DNA from: Halomonas sp. JB37
Lineage (GTDB): Bacteria > Pseudomonadota > Gammaproteobacteria > Pseudomonadales > Halomonadaceae
Reading direction: 5' to 3'
NCBI RefSeq assembly: GCF_002332255.1
Contig: NZ_NRGW01000001.1
Span: 1,364,001-1,428,000, forward strand
Length of the DNA stretch: 64,000 bases
In this document: piece after piece, positions 36,463 to 45,747 of the stretch
Layout: every line of letters begins with the position of its first letter
Numbering within the stretch: position 1 is the stretch's first letter
Translations under genes and position numbers: made by a program
Notes under the pieces: generated by a model
Seen by the model: the letters and a program-made list of their open reading frames with translations, nothing else
Databases searched by the model: none
Told to the model about the DNA's origin: nothing

Positions 36463-37549
36463 GAAAGGCGACGGTTACTTCAAATCCTCCCTGTGGCCTA
36501 TTGCCAAGATAAAGCCGTGCAGAGTGGGTGGTTGCGATCTGCTCCACAATGGCGAGACCTAGGCCGCTACCTGGGAAGTGCTTATTGTGGCGGAAAAAAC
36601 GTTCGGTTAGTTTGGGGAGCTGTTCTTCATCGACACCAGTACCGTCATCACTGACCGTTAACGTCACCTTATCGCTGTCTGTGGCTAATGCGACAGTGAT
36701 AACACCTTCGTAGACCACGCTGCCTCCAGCATGCAGGCTGGCATTTTCGATGAGATTTGTCACGAGCCATCTCAGCATAATGGGATCGCCAAGAATGCTG
36801 GGTATCGCTGTATATTGGTCAAAAGCAAGCTCCTGGTTTTTTTGATAAATATTAGGAGCGGTCTGTGCACAGGCATCGTGGCAAATAGCGATTAAATCAA
36901 CATGTTCTAGGTGCGAGGTGTCTATTAATTCACTGCGTGTTTTGGCGTATTTGAGCAGTTGTTTGACGGTATGGCTGGCATGCTCAGCAATGCGCTGAAT
37001 TTCCCGCAGGCTAGTATGCGCTGGTGTTTGGGAAGGAGTCTTAAGCGACATTTCAGTTAAAGCGCGAATTTCAGAGATAGGCGTTCTGAGCTGATGGGAG
37101 ACATCGGCATTCAGTTGCTGTGTGCTTTCAATGCTACGTCGCATGCGCTGCATCAAGTTGTTAATGCTTTGAATAAGAGGCAGAATTTCCTTAGGGGCGT
37201 TGTCATCCAGAGCATGCAAATCATTCGGTGAACGTTGACGTAGAGCCTGACTGACTGCATTAAGTGGTGCCAGCCCCCAGTGTATCGCCATTAAGGCAAT
37301 GGAGATTGCTAATAGCCCGGTAACAACCATTAACCCTGTGAGCGTTATCATAAAATCGTTGGTGAGTGTATAGCGAGCTTCTTTTGACTCGGCAACGATC
37401 ACTTCAATGTCGGTCTGCGCACGGCCCCGGCTAAAGGGAAGTGTCAGCGCTACCGCTCGTAGCTCATTACCTGCATAGTCCACATCATAAAAAATCGGTT
37501 CATAGGAATAGCTTGGAGGGTCGGTTAGGCCGCTAAAGCCTGCGATCAT
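36452..37549 (-). CDS. tctE: TctE-like sensor histidine kinase, C-terminal part of a frameshifted gene
   Basis: This frame carries the second half of the periplasmic sensor, a membrane helix, HAMP-like linker, HisKA (AQLNADVSHQLRTPIS; phospho-His near residue 150) and an ATPase with LVTNLIENASLHA, DDGTGVDEEQL and GSGLGLAIV. The missing N-terminus is in the overlapping upstream frame. Reading through with two bases removed at the CA repeat near 37558-37563 gives a continuous NTQGRMIAGF, the family sequence. Its ATG overlaps the upstream stop (ATGA), so reinitiation could yield a separate polypeptide. TctE senses carboxylates and phosphorylates TctD. It is either a split gene, a mutation, or a sequence error. 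Confidence 0.85.
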   Translation of the reverse strand: MIAGFSGLTDPPSYSYEPIFYDVDYAGNELRAVALTLPFSRGRAQTDIEVIVAESKEARYTLTNDFMITLTGLMVVTGLLAISIALMAIHWGLAPLNAVSQALRQRSPNDLHALDDNAPKEILPLIQSINNLMQRMRRSIESTQQLNADVSHQLRTPISEIRALTEMSLKTPSQTPAHTSLREIQRIAEHASHTVKQLLKYAKTRSELIDTSHLEHVDLIAICHDACAQTAPNIYQKNQELAFDQYTAIPSILGDPIMLRWLVTNLIENASLHAGGSVVYEGVITVALATDSDKVTLTVSDDGTGVDEEQLPKLTERFFRHNKHFPGSGLGLAIVEQIATTHSARLYLGNRPQGGFEVTVAFPIA

Positions 37550-37830
37550 GCGGCCTTGTGTGTATTTAAGCGATAAAAAATTTTGCCTTCACCTCGGCTA
37601 CCCAGCGTACTAACGCTGAAGTAGTGCATGTTGATACGCAGATCATTATTGACAGTATAAAGGCGACGCTCTAGCCGTTGTGCGGCATTTAAGAGCATAT
37701 TGTCAAAGGTTTCGTTGATTTGACGTGATAAAAGTAGATGGCTCGAGACCAAAGCAAGCACTGCTAGTGCTGTAAAGGGCACGCCAATCCAAATCAGCAG
37801 TCGACTGCGGATCGACTGGCTTTTATTCAT
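37546..37830 (-). CDS. tctE: TctE-like sensor histidine kinase, N-terminal part of a frameshifted gene
   Basis: These 94 codons encode the first membrane helix (LLIWIGVPFTALAVLALVSSHLLL) and the start of the periplasmic sensor, with the TctE-like FDNMLLNAAQRLERRL and KIFYRLNT. The frame then shifts within a short CA repeat (GTGTGT on the plus strand, 37558-37563) and ends after HKAA. On its own it cannot be a kinase. It overlaps the tctD-like gene by eight bases and the kinase part by four, so the whole set would be one transcript. Confidence 0.85.
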   Translation of the reverse strand: MNKSQSIRSRLLIWIGVPFTALAVLALVSSHLLLSRQINETFDNMLLNAAQRLERRLYTVNNDLRINMHYFSVSTLGSRGEGKIFYRLNTHKAA

Positions 37831-38509
37831 GGGGTAAGCCTTTGGTATCTTTAGATTCTAAATAGTAGCCCAGCCCACGTACTGTTTTTAAGCCGAAATC
37901 GTAGCCGATTTTTTTGCGAATACGTGAAATGTAGGTTTCCACGGCAGCGTAGCTCACTGAGTCATCAGAGTTAGACAGCCGGTCGATGATTTGATCCTTA
38001 TTGACCAGCCTGTTCTGATTGATCATGAGGTATTCCATGACCTCAAGCTCTCGTCTATGTAATAGCAGAGGCTTGCCATCTAGACGCAGCTCCATCGCAT
38101 CGGGCAGAAATTCTAAGCGTCCACATTGGAGTGTTTCACCGCCGAAGTGTTTGGCGCGACGTACTAGCGCCCGCGCCCGCGCCGTGACTTCTTCCAGGGA
38201 AAAAGGTTTGCATAGATAATCATCGGCACCTATTTCAAGACCGAGGATGCGCTGATCCAAGCTATCTCTCGCTGAGATAATTAATACCGGAATGGTATTC
38301 TGAGCGTGACGCAGCTCTCGTAAAAGTGTGATTCCATCCACTTCAGGCAAGCCAAGATCCAGCACTAGTAGGTCATAATCACCTTGTTCGAGCATGTGCA
38401 GCGCTCTTCTGCCATCGTTGGCAACATCAATACTAAAGGCGGCTTCACTAAGTGTAGCTGCAATAGAGCGCGCTAAATTGAGGTTATCTTCTACTACTAG
38501 CGCTTTCAT
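37823..38509 (-). CDS. tctD: OmpR-family response regulator (TctD-like)
   Basis: A 228-residue response regulator with a REC domain (EDNLNLARSIA acidic pocket, phospho-Asp in DLLVLDLGLPEVDG, switch Lys in DDYLCKPFSLEEV) and a winged-helix output domain (VETYISRIRKKIGYDFGLKTVRGLGYYL). It resembles TctD, which activates tricarboxylate uptake genes. The gene precedes the split kinase and overlaps it by eight bases. Its likely target is the convergent tctCBA operon. Confidence 0.9.
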   Translation of the reverse strand: MKALVVEDNLNLARSIAATLSEAAFSIDVANDGRRALHMLEQGDYDLLVLDLGLPEVDGITLLRELRHAQNTIPVLIISARDSLDQRILGLEIGADDYLCKPFSLEEVTARARALVRRAKHFGGETLQCGRLEFLPDAMELRLDGKPLLLHRRELEVMEYLMINQNRLVNKDQIIDRLSNSDDSVSYAAVETYISRIRKKIGYDFGLKTVRGLGYYLESKDTKGLPHE

Positions 38510-38523
38510 AGGTCATCTCGTTG

Positions 38524-39231
38524 TTAACCTTCTGGCTGATACTTATAGCCGACGCCATAGACTGAACGAATAATTTCTAGCTCTGGCAGCGCTTCGTGGA
38601 TTTTCTTACGCAGCTTCTTGATGTGGCTGTCCACGGTGCGCTCTGAGACGATGCGGTTATCGCGGTACATGTGATCCATTAACTGCTCGCGGCTGAAAAT
38701 ACGTCCCGGTGCCTGCATCATCACGCGCAGTAATTGAAATTCCACCGCGGTGAGTCCTAGGTCTTTGCCGTAAGCGAGCGCTTGCCAGCCATCTTCATTT
38801 AATACGACCGGTGCATGCTGAACGTCGGCAGGGGCGTTTGCTGCTGCCTGGCTACGGCGAAGCACGGCTTTGACACGGGCGACCACTTCACGGGGGCTAA
38901 AAGGCTTGCAGATATAGTCGTCAGCGCCTAACTCTAAGCCTAGCAAGCGGTCGACCTCTTCTACCTTGGCGGTCACCATAATGATCGCAATGGTCGGCCA
39001 GTGCTGGCGAATCTCACGGCTAAGCGTCAGGCCGTCTTTGCCTGGCAGCATAATGTCGAGCAGCACGAGTGCCGGGGAGTGCTGTGCTAGCCACGGCATA
39101 ACTTCATCGCCGTGGGCTAATGTCGTGACCGAAAAACCATGCGTGGTTAAGTAATCTGCCATCAGGCGAGCAATTTTTGGTTCATCCTCAACAATCAGCA
39201 AAGAGGCTGCGTGAGACGCATCGTGAGACAT
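38524..39231 (-). CDS. baeR: OmpR-family response regulator, BaeR-like
   Basis: A 235-residue regulator. The receiver has LLIVEDEPKIARLM, the phospho-Asp in LVLLDIMLPGKDGLTLSREIR, IMVTAKVEEVDRLLGLELGADDY and CKPFSPREVVARVK, a run very close to E. coli BaeR. The winged helix ends SVYGVGYKYQPEG. It follows the BaeS-like kinase by 31 bases, in the efflux operon. BaeSR controls envelope-stress and multidrug efflux genes, so autoregulation of this operon is likely. Confidence 0.9.
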   Translation of the reverse strand: MSHDASHAASLLIVEDEPKIARLMADYLTTHGFSVTTLAHGDEVMPWLAQHSPALVLLDIMLPGKDGLTLSREIRQHWPTIAIIMVTAKVEEVDRLLGLELGADDYICKPFSPREVVARVKAVLRRSQAAANAPADVQHAPVVLNEDGWQALAYGKDLGLTAVEFQLLRVMMQAPGRIFSREQLMDHMYRDNRIVSERTVDSHIKKLRKKIHEALPELEIIRSVYGVGYKYQPEG

Positions 39232-39262
39232 AAGGAACTCGCTTAGCAGTGAGGGTGAAAGC

Positions 39263-40675
39263 CTATAAATGAGATGTTAGCAAAGGAAAGCGCAGTGTCC
39301 AGCGCAGCCCGCCCAGCGTAGAAGCAGAGGGCGTTAGCGTTGCCCCATGCGCATTGATTAGCGCACTGGCAATTGACAGGCCTAAGCCGCTGCCGCCGCT
39401 TGACCGGTTACGTGAGCCCTCTACACGGTACAGCCGCTCGGTTAAGCGCGCCAGTTCTCCCTCGGGCACCCCGGGCGAGCTGTCTTCCCAGGTAACGACT
39501 GCAAAGCCCTGCTGCGCGGTAAGCGTAACGCGCAGCTCTCCCGGTGGTTGGGTGTAGGCGCAGCTATTATCCAACAAGTTGTTCCATAGCTGATGCAGGC
39601 GCTGGGCATCGCCACGTACCATTATGCCAGGAGCGATCTGCTCCGTCAGCGTTAAGCCGCTGTCCATTAACCAGCGGTCTGCGTCGGCGAGGCGGCTGAC
39701 AAGACAGTCGCTAAGGTCCATCGGTGCAAGTTGGATATCCAGCGCACCTGCATCGCTTTGTGACAGCAGGCGTAAGTCAGTGACTAGGCGTTCCAACTGG
39801 CTAACTTCTTGAGCAAGCGAGCTGAGGTTCTCCTGGTTGAGAGGGCGGATGCCATCTTGCATCGCTTCAATTTCCCCACGTAGAACGGCCAACGGCGTGC
39901 GCAGCTCGTGCGCCGTGTCGGACACCCAGCGTGCTCGGGCATCGCGGCTAGCTTCGAGCGTTGCGGCAAGTACGTTGAAATCTCGCGCCAAACGCGACAG
40001 CTCGTCGCGGCCACGCTCAGGCAATCGAGTCGTATAGTCACCTTCTGTCAGTCGCAGCGTGGCGCCCGCGAGTGCCCGTGTACGCCGCCCTAACCACCAG
40101 GACAAGCCGCCCGCGAGCAGGAGAGAAGCTACACATAGCGATATTACGATCAGGGTAAGATTGCGCTGTTGGCGCTCAAGGAAGCGGCTTTCCATACGCT
40201 CCATCATCTCGCGAGGAGGTCGAAAGCCCAGCGAACCGATCGTTTCCTCGGCGCTGTGCAGGTTCAGCCAATGCCAGTTGCCTGAGCCTGCCTGGCTGCC
40301 ATTGGCAGGCACTAAAAAACGGCCCTCAGCATCACGTAGCGCAAAATCCCGCGCTTCACCTAGTGGAGAGGGGCGGTCTTGATGCTCTTGGCCCAGTTCA
40401 AACCGCACAATAGATGCCCAGCGTTCCGGGGATTGCTCCAACCACTCCCAGCTCTCTTGGGTCTCCCAGCGTGTTATGAGGCCATCTGCCAGCAGTGTTG
40501 CCCGACGCTCTTGCGCTTGGTTGAGATAATCGTAAAAGCCGCGGTCAATGCTGTAGGAAACCGCCATAAACATGCTTACTGAGATGGCCACATTGACGCT
40601 CAGGATAATCGCAAATAGTTTGAGCCCCAGCCGGGAAGGGCGCCATTGACGTAGTGGCCCATGCAACGCCATCAC
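39263..40675 (-). CDS. baeS: Sensor histidine kinase, BaeS-like
   Basis: A 470-residue inner-membrane kinase with two helices at about 19-37 and 174-195 around a periplasmic sensor. A HAMP (GATLRLTEGDYTTRL) is followed by HisKA with WVSDTAHELRTPLAVLRGEI and an ATPase with LWNNLLDNSCAY and GGSGLGLSIA. The order and sequence resemble BaeS, which senses envelope stress. It overlaps the RND pump gene by four bases, so the sensor is translated with the pump it is likely to control. Confidence 0.9.
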   Translation of the reverse strand: MMALHGPLRQWRPSRLGLKLFAIILSVNVAISVSMFMAVSYSIDRGFYDYLNQAQERRATLLADGLITRWETQESWEWLEQSPERWASIVRFELGQEHQDRPSPLGEARDFALRDAEGRFLVPANGSQAGSGNWHWLNLHSAEETIGSLGFRPPREMMERMESRFLERQQRNLTLIVISLCVASLLLAGGLSWWLGRRTRALAGATLRLTEGDYTTRLPERGRDELSRLARDFNVLAATLEASRDARARWVSDTAHELRTPLAVLRGEIEAMQDGIRPLNQENLSSLAQEVSQLERLVTDLRLLSQSDAGALDIQLAPMDLSDCLVSRLADADRWLMDSGLTLTEQIAPGIMVRGDAQRLHQLWNNLLDNSCAYTQPPGELRVTLTAQQGFAVVTWEDSSPGVPEGELARLTERLYRVEGSRNRSSGGSGLGLSIASALINAHGATLTPSASTLGGLRWTLRFPLLTSHL

Positions 40676-43600
40676 TGTGTGCTTCCTGCTTGGCTAGGCT
40701 GACGCGGCGCGCTCAGCCGTTCTCGAACATTTTCCATGCCTAAGTAGAGGCAGGGCACCAGAATTAGCAAAATAGCGGTGGCAAACAGCATGCCAAAGCC
40801 TAGTGAAATCGCCATAGGAATCATGAAGCGCGCCTGTCGTGACGTCTCTAGAATCATCGGTGCCAGCCCTAGAAATGTCGTCAGCGTGGTCATCATAATG
40901 GGGCGGAGTCGACGCGTGGCTGCGGCCACAATGGCTTCTCTGGCTGCCATTCCCTCGCGGCGTTTGCGGTTGGCGTAGTCGATCAGCACCAGCGCATCGT
41001 TGATGACCACGCCGGAAAGCGCGAGCATTCCCAGCAGGCTGATAATGGAAAGCCCAAAACCCATGATCATATGACCGGCCACCGCGCCGACGATACCGAA
41101 GGGGATCGCTGCCAGTACCAGCAGCGGCTGCGAATAACTTCTAAACGGGATAGCCAGCAGCGCATAGAGCGCGGCAATCATTAACCACATGGAGGTTTTT
41201 AACGTGGCTAAGTTGTCGGCGGTGTCCTGCTGGCGACCGCCCATGCTGACCTCTAGCCCCGGCCAGGTCGCTTCCAGCGTGGGGAACACCTCGTCTTGTA
41301 ACGTGGCGAGCACCTGGTTAATGGCAAGGTCGTTTTCAGAGTCCGCAGTGACGGTAATAATACGTCGCCCGTTAATGCGCTCAAGACTGCTGGAGGCTTG
41401 GCTAATGGTGATATCCGCAACGCGAGACAGGGGCACGCTCAGCCCGTCAGGGGTGCGTACCGGCATGCGGTAGAGGGCGTTCAAACTGTCGCGATTATTG
41501 TTAGGTAAGCGTACCTCAACGCTAATTTCGCTACGTCCTACGTATTGCTCTAGAGCGGTCGCGCCCTGTAAGGGGCCGCGCAGCGCCTGTGCTAAGTTGT
41601 TGCCGGTTAGGCCCAGCGAGCGTCCTTCTGATGAAAGGCGTATTTCTAACTGGGGCTTACCGTCGCCCAGGCCGCTATCGATATCGGTAAGCCCATAGCC
41701 GCTCAGCGTTTCGGCTAACCGTTCAGCGGCGGCTTCAAGCACCTGTGTATTGGGGTGTGAAAGTCGCAGACTCAGTGCCGCACCGCTGCCGGGGCCGCCT
41801 ACATCGGCTTCAAAGCGCACTGATTGGGCGCCTAATAAATCGCCGGTTAGGTCGCGCCACTCGCGGGCAATTCGCGATGGCGGCCATGCTTCCAGGCTTT
41901 CGCTGGCAATGTCGAGGCGAACCTCTAGGCTTTCACCATCCAGGCGGCTGCGCGAGCTGCCAAAACTGAGCGTTTCTTCGCGTTCGCTAAGCTGCTCTGC
42001 GGCGTCAAGAAGCTGTTGGCTGAGTTCACGACTGATGCTGATATTGCTACCAATCGGCAGTGTGACCGTCGCCTGCACCTGGTCTGATTCGACGCGGGGC
42101 ATGAGGGAAAACCCCAAGCGCCCGCTCATTGCCCAGGAAAGGGCGACCAACAGCACCGCAATGCCCAGCGCAATGCTGAGCAAACGCTGGTTAAGGGCAC
42201 GCTGTAGGAATGGCTCAAACTGATGGTATGTGAAATGGTGTAAACCACCTTGAAGGCGTTGGCGAAGTGCTTCTAATGGGCGCTGCCACGCAGGCGTATT
42301 GCGCGGCTTGCGACTATGTGCGAGGTGGGCGGGAAGAATCACCAGTGCCTCCAGCCAGGAAATTAAAAATACCGTGACCACAACGACCGGTACCGTCGCA
42401 AAAATAAGCCCCAGAAAGCCGGGTAAAAACAGTAGTGGCAGGAACGCGACGATATTAGAAAGAATGGCGAACGTCAGCGGCGTGGCAATTTCGCTAGCCC
42501 CTTTAACCGCTGCATCGCGCAGTGAATAGCCTTCTTCACGGTAGCTATAGATATTCTCGCCGACGATGATGGCGTCATCCACCACAATGCCCAGGGCGAT
42601 GATAAAGGCAAACATCGACATCATATTCAGCGACACGCCAATCCAGGGCAGAAACAGCATTGCGCCTAGGAACGCTGTTGGGATGCCCAGCGTGACCCAG
42701 AATGCCAGACGGGCTTCCAAAAACAGCGCCATGAGTACTAATACCAGCGCTAGCCCCATCCAGGCATTTTTCAACAACAGGCTAAGGCGGGCTTCATATA
42801 CCTCTGAACTGTCTCGGGAGATATCAAGGCTAACGCCCTCTGGCAGGCCTGAGCGTAACCGCTCAAGCTCACCGTTGACCGCTTCAGAGATGCTGGTCGG
42901 GGTTTGGTCGCCAATTTGATAAACATCCACTGAGAGCCCGGGTTGACCGTTATAAAACTCTTCGCGGTCGGTCTCGGCGAAGCCGTCGCTGACTGTCGCG
43001 ATGTCGCCCAGCATAATGGGCGATCCTTGTGCGCTGGTCAGAATGGGTAGCTCGGCGAAGGCCTCGGCACTGTTACGCCGGCCCTGATAGCGAATAAGCC
43101 ATTCGCCTTCTGCCGTCGTCAGCTGACCACTGGCAAGGTCAAGCGCCTCTTCGCCAATGCGAGTAGCCAGCTGCTGATGATCCAAGCCATAGCGCTCGAT
43201 AGCTTCTTCATCCAGATGAACTTGAATCTCTCGTTCGCGGTTACCCGATAGCTCTGCGCGAGATATGCCGTCGGTCGCCTGGAGCTCACCGCGTATTTCT
43301 TCAGCGGCGTCGTGTAGCGCCTCTAGGCCTACTTGGCCATATACCTGCAGGCTCAGTACGCTTCGCGAGCGCCCCGCAAGTGTAAAGCGGGGTGGATCGG
43401 CGGCACTGGGCAAAGTGGTGATAGCATTTACCGCCTGCTGGATATCCTGATAGGCGCGCATCACGTCAACGCCATCAATCAGCGAGGCGCTGACGTTGGC
43501 GCGCCCTTCACTGGCCGTCGCGGTCAGCTCATCAATGCCTTCTACATTGGCAATCGCGGCTTCCATCGGCAGCAGCAGGCTCTGTTCAACGTCTTCAGGC

Positions 43601-43776
43601 GTCGCCCCCGGGTAGCTGATAGACACTTGCACCACTTCAATATCAAACTCAGGAAAGACTTCTTTCTTAATCGCCAGCGAGGCCATTAAGCCGCCCACAA
43701 TAAACAGCACCATGAGTAGGTTAGGTGCTACCCCGTGATCGACCATCCATGCCAGTGGGCCACGCGGTGTCTTCAT
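40672..43776 (-). CDS. RND-family efflux pump, inner-membrane permease
   Basis: A 1034-residue proton-driven pump of the AcrB/MexB superfamily. It has a first helix (LLMVLFIVGGLMASLAIKKEVFPEF), two large periplasmic loops and 12 helices. The proton-relay helix is recognisable as ALGIVVDDAIIVGENI, and GVVINDALVLIDYANRKRREG is the second-half counterpart. The EFDIEVVQVSISYPGATPEDVEQSLLLP start is typical of the less-studied group paired with a short adaptor and not of classical AcrB. It overlaps the adaptor and kinase genes by four bases each. No outer-membrane channel gene is in the cluster. Confidence 0.92.
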   Translation of the reverse strand: MKTPRGPLAWMVDHGVAPNLLMVLFIVGGLMASLAIKKEVFPEFDIEVVQVSISYPGATPEDVEQSLLLPMEAAIANVEGIDELTATASEGRANVSASLIDGVDVMRAYQDIQQAVNAITTLPSAADPPRFTLAGRSRSVLSLQVYGQVGLEALHDAAEEIRGELQATDGISRAELSGNREREIQVHLDEEAIERYGLDHQQLATRIGEEALDLASGQLTTAEGEWLIRYQGRRNSAEAFAELPILTSAQGSPIMLGDIATVSDGFAETDREEFYNGQPGLSVDVYQIGDQTPTSISEAVNGELERLRSGLPEGVSLDISRDSSEVYEARLSLLLKNAWMGLALVLVLMALFLEARLAFWVTLGIPTAFLGAMLFLPWIGVSLNMMSMFAFIIALGIVVDDAIIVGENIYSYREEGYSLRDAAVKGASEIATPLTFAILSNIVAFLPLLFLPGFLGLIFATVPVVVVTVFLISWLEALVILPAHLAHSRKPRNTPAWQRPLEALRQRLQGGLHHFTYHQFEPFLQRALNQRLLSIALGIAVLLVALSWAMSGRLGFSLMPRVESDQVQATVTLPIGSNISISRELSQQLLDAAEQLSEREETLSFGSSRSRLDGESLEVRLDIASESLEAWPPSRIAREWRDLTGDLLGAQSVRFEADVGGPGSGAALSLRLSHPNTQVLEAAAERLAETLSGYGLTDIDSGLGDGKPQLEIRLSSEGRSLGLTGNNLAQALRGPLQGATALEQYVGRSEISVEVRLPNNNRDSLNALYRMPVRTPDGLSVPLSRVADITISQASSSLERINGRRIITVTADSENDLAINQVLATLQDEVFPTLEATWPGLEVSMGGRQQDTADNLATLKTSMWLMIAALYALLAIPFRSYSQPLLVLAAIPFGIVGAVAGHMIMGFGLSIISLLGMLALSGVVINDALVLIDYANRKRREGMAAREAIVAAATRRLRPIMMTTLTTFLGLAPMILETSRQARFMIPMAISLGFGMLFATAILLILVPCLYLGMENVRERLSAPRQPSQAGSTQ

Positions 43777-44987
43777 GACCCGTCTCCCTCTTGAGCCGGT
43801 GTATCGCTGGGGCGTCGGATGCGCACGAGCTGGCCTTCGCGGGGCTGGGTTAAGCCTGCGGTAACGACCCGCTGACCTGCGGTCAGGCCGCTGCGGATCA
43901 AGGCATCATCTTCTCCGCGATAAGCCAGGGTCACCGGCGTACGGCGCAGGCGATTCTCCTCATCTACCTGCCAAACGATGTCGCCTGGGCGCAGCGCGGC
44001 AGAGGGTACTGAAATGAGCTGGTGCTGAATGGTTGGTTGGAATGAAACACGCAGAACATCACCCAGGCGCAGGGCAGGGCCATCGCTTTCTAGTGCGAGC
44101 GGGTCGCTAACGGCGATTAACAGCTGTGCCTGTAAACCGTTTTCTTCCAGGCTGGGTAACATCGATACCAGCGTGCCTTCACGCGTCGCGTCTTCAGACC
44201 AGCCGCGGCTGGTTAAGGTAATCTGGCTGCCCATTTCCAACCACTCGGTCCACTCGCTGGGCAGGGAGGCGCGTACCCAAAATTGCTCAACGCCCACTAA
44301 GTGCACTACTTCCGTTCCCTGGCTAAGCAGGCTGCCAGCACCCACTAAGCGCGCTTGTACCATGGCGCGCCATGGAGCCACCAGGGTGGCGCGTTCAACG
44401 TTAAGCGCTGCCTGATCTCGGGCCACTCGCGCCTGGGTCACTTGGGCCTGGGCTTGGCGCAACTGCGGTTCTCGCAGAACCAGCGCACGGCGCTCGGCAG
44501 AAAGCTGGCGGCCAAAAGACTCGTATTCGCTGCGTGCGCGCTGCTGCTCTGCCTGCTCTAGTGCCAGCAGGGCTTGGGCATTGGCTAGCTGCGCCTGCGC
44601 ATCCTCAAGAGTAAGCGCGAGATCGGCCTGATCAATATAGGCGACCGGCGCCTGCTGCTCGACGACTTGTCCCGGCACAACGCCTGGTGCAAAGCGCTCA
44701 AGCTGGCCCGCCACACGGCTGGCCAGCATAGTTTCTTGCTCTGCCTCGACGCGGCCAAATCCATATAGATGGGGCGCCTGGGTGCTCGCAGAAATGCTCA
44801 TCACGTCTACCATGCTGGGCAGTGGTTCTGGTGGTGCAGTACGCTCAATGCGGGGTGGCTGAGTCATAATCCACCAGGCGAGCATGCACGTGCCGATAAG
44901 AATCAATAACGCAACTACTGCACCCAGACGAATACGGCCTTGCTGATAAGAGGAGTGAGACGACGAGAAGGAGCGTATTGAGGTCAT
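43773..44987 (-). CDS. RND efflux periplasmic adaptor (membrane fusion protein)
   Basis: A 404-residue HlyD-type adaptor. An N-terminal helix (LGAVVALLILIGTCMLAWWIM) anchors it. A lipoyl-like half motif GFGRVEAEQETMLASRVAGQLERF, a long Gln/Ala-rich coiled-coil hairpin (about 120-190) and the beta-barrel ending IWQVDEENRLRRTPV follow. It links the pump to an outer-membrane channel. It is first gene of the adaptor-pump-BaeS-BaeR operon, opposite a TetR gene. Confidence 0.9.
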   Translation of the reverse strand: MTSIRSFSSSHSSYQQGRIRLGAVVALLILIGTCMLAWWIMTQPPRIERTAPPEPLPSMVDVMSISASTQAPHLYGFGRVEAEQETMLASRVAGQLERFAPGVVPGQVVEQQAPVAYIDQADLALTLEDAQAQLANAQALLALEQAEQQRARSEYESFGRQLSAERRALVLREPQLRQAQAQVTQARVARDQAALNVERATLVAPWRAMVQARLVGAGSLLSQGTEVVHLVGVEQFWVRASLPSEWTEWLEMGSQITLTSRGWSEDATREGTLVSMLPSLEENGLQAQLLIAVSDPLALESDGPALRLGDVLRVSFQPTIQHQLISVPSAALRPGDIVWQVDEENRLRRTPVTLAYRGEDDALIRSGLTAGQRVVTAGLTQPREGQLVRIRRPSDTPAQEGDGS

Positions 44988-45090
44988 TACCGCGCGTTAT
45001 CCATGTGCTAAGAGCGAAAATTCCAGAAAAATGAGCGTATGATGCTAGCATCACGCATTGTTACGCAGCGATTAGTCAAGCAATGTGCAA

Positions 45091-45134
45091 ATACCATGCA
45101 ATTGATATCTAATTCATATTCATTTGGTATCAAT
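45091..45134. promoter_or_regulatory. Candidate TetR operator in the efflux/TetR divergent promoter
   Basis: ATTGATATC (45101-45109) and GGTATCAAT (45126-45134) form an inverted repeat with one mismatch and a 16-base spacer. A second pair, ATACCA (45091-45096) and TGGTAT (45125-45130), is interlaced. The location between divergent genes suits an autorepressing TetR protein. Confidence 0.5.
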
Positions 45135-45159
45135 AGACTCACTGGTCTACTTTAAACGT

Positions 45160-45747
45160 ATGAAAAATACCGCAACGCGCGACAAGCTGATTGATAGTGG
45201 TGCCCAACTGATCAGCCAGCAAGGCTACAACGCAACGGGCATTAATGCTGTTTTAAAAACGTGCGGCGTGCCTAAGGGCTCTTTTTACCATTACTTCTCT
45301 AGTAAAGAAGATTTTGGGCTGGCAGTGATTGAACGCTTTGCCACCACGTATGACGCCTCGCTAGTGACGCTGTTGGAAGATAGCAACACGCCGCCTTTAG
45401 AGCGCCTGAGGCGCTATTTTGCATCAGGTCGTGACTATATGCATGAGTGTGATCACGCCACTGGCTGTTTGATTGGTAATCTTGGACAAGAGCTTTCAGG
45501 CCAAAGCGATACCTTCCGTGATGCGCTAAACCTTGTATTTCAGCGCTGGGAACAGCGGCTGGTGAACTGCTTGCAGGACGCTCAAACGCGGGGTGATATT
45601 GCTACTCACACTGCTCCAGAAGCGCTTGCTAGCTTTATTTTAACCGGCTGGGAAGGTGCTATTTTACGCGCCAAAACGTTGAAATCTGTCGAGCCCATGG
45701 ATCATTTTGAAACTATTTTGTTTAAGCAGGTGCTGGTGCCGTCCTAA
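45160..45747 (+). CDS. TetR-family transcriptional regulator, divergent from the efflux operon
   Basis: A 195-residue repressor-type protein. Its TetR helix-turn-helix lies at about residues 8-50 (LIDSGAQLISQQGYNATGINAVLKTCGVPKGSFYHYFSSKEDF), followed by a TetR_C-type ligand domain with HATGCLIGNLGQEL, an NemR/AcuR-like signature. The ATG at 45160 was chosen; the frame opens with a TTG at 45124, inside the operator-like repeat. It probably represses the adaptor-pump operon and itself, but a reductase-type target as for NemR cannot be ruled out. Confidence 0.85.
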   Translation: MKNTATRDKLIDSGAQLISQQGYNATGINAVLKTCGVPKGSFYHYFSSKEDFGLAVIERFATTYDASLVTLLEDSNTPPLERLRRYFASGRDYMHECDHATGCLIGNLGQELSGQSDTFRDALNLVFQRWEQRLVNCLQDAQTRGDIATHTAPEALASFILTGWEGAILRAKTLKSVEPMDHFETILFKQVLVPS

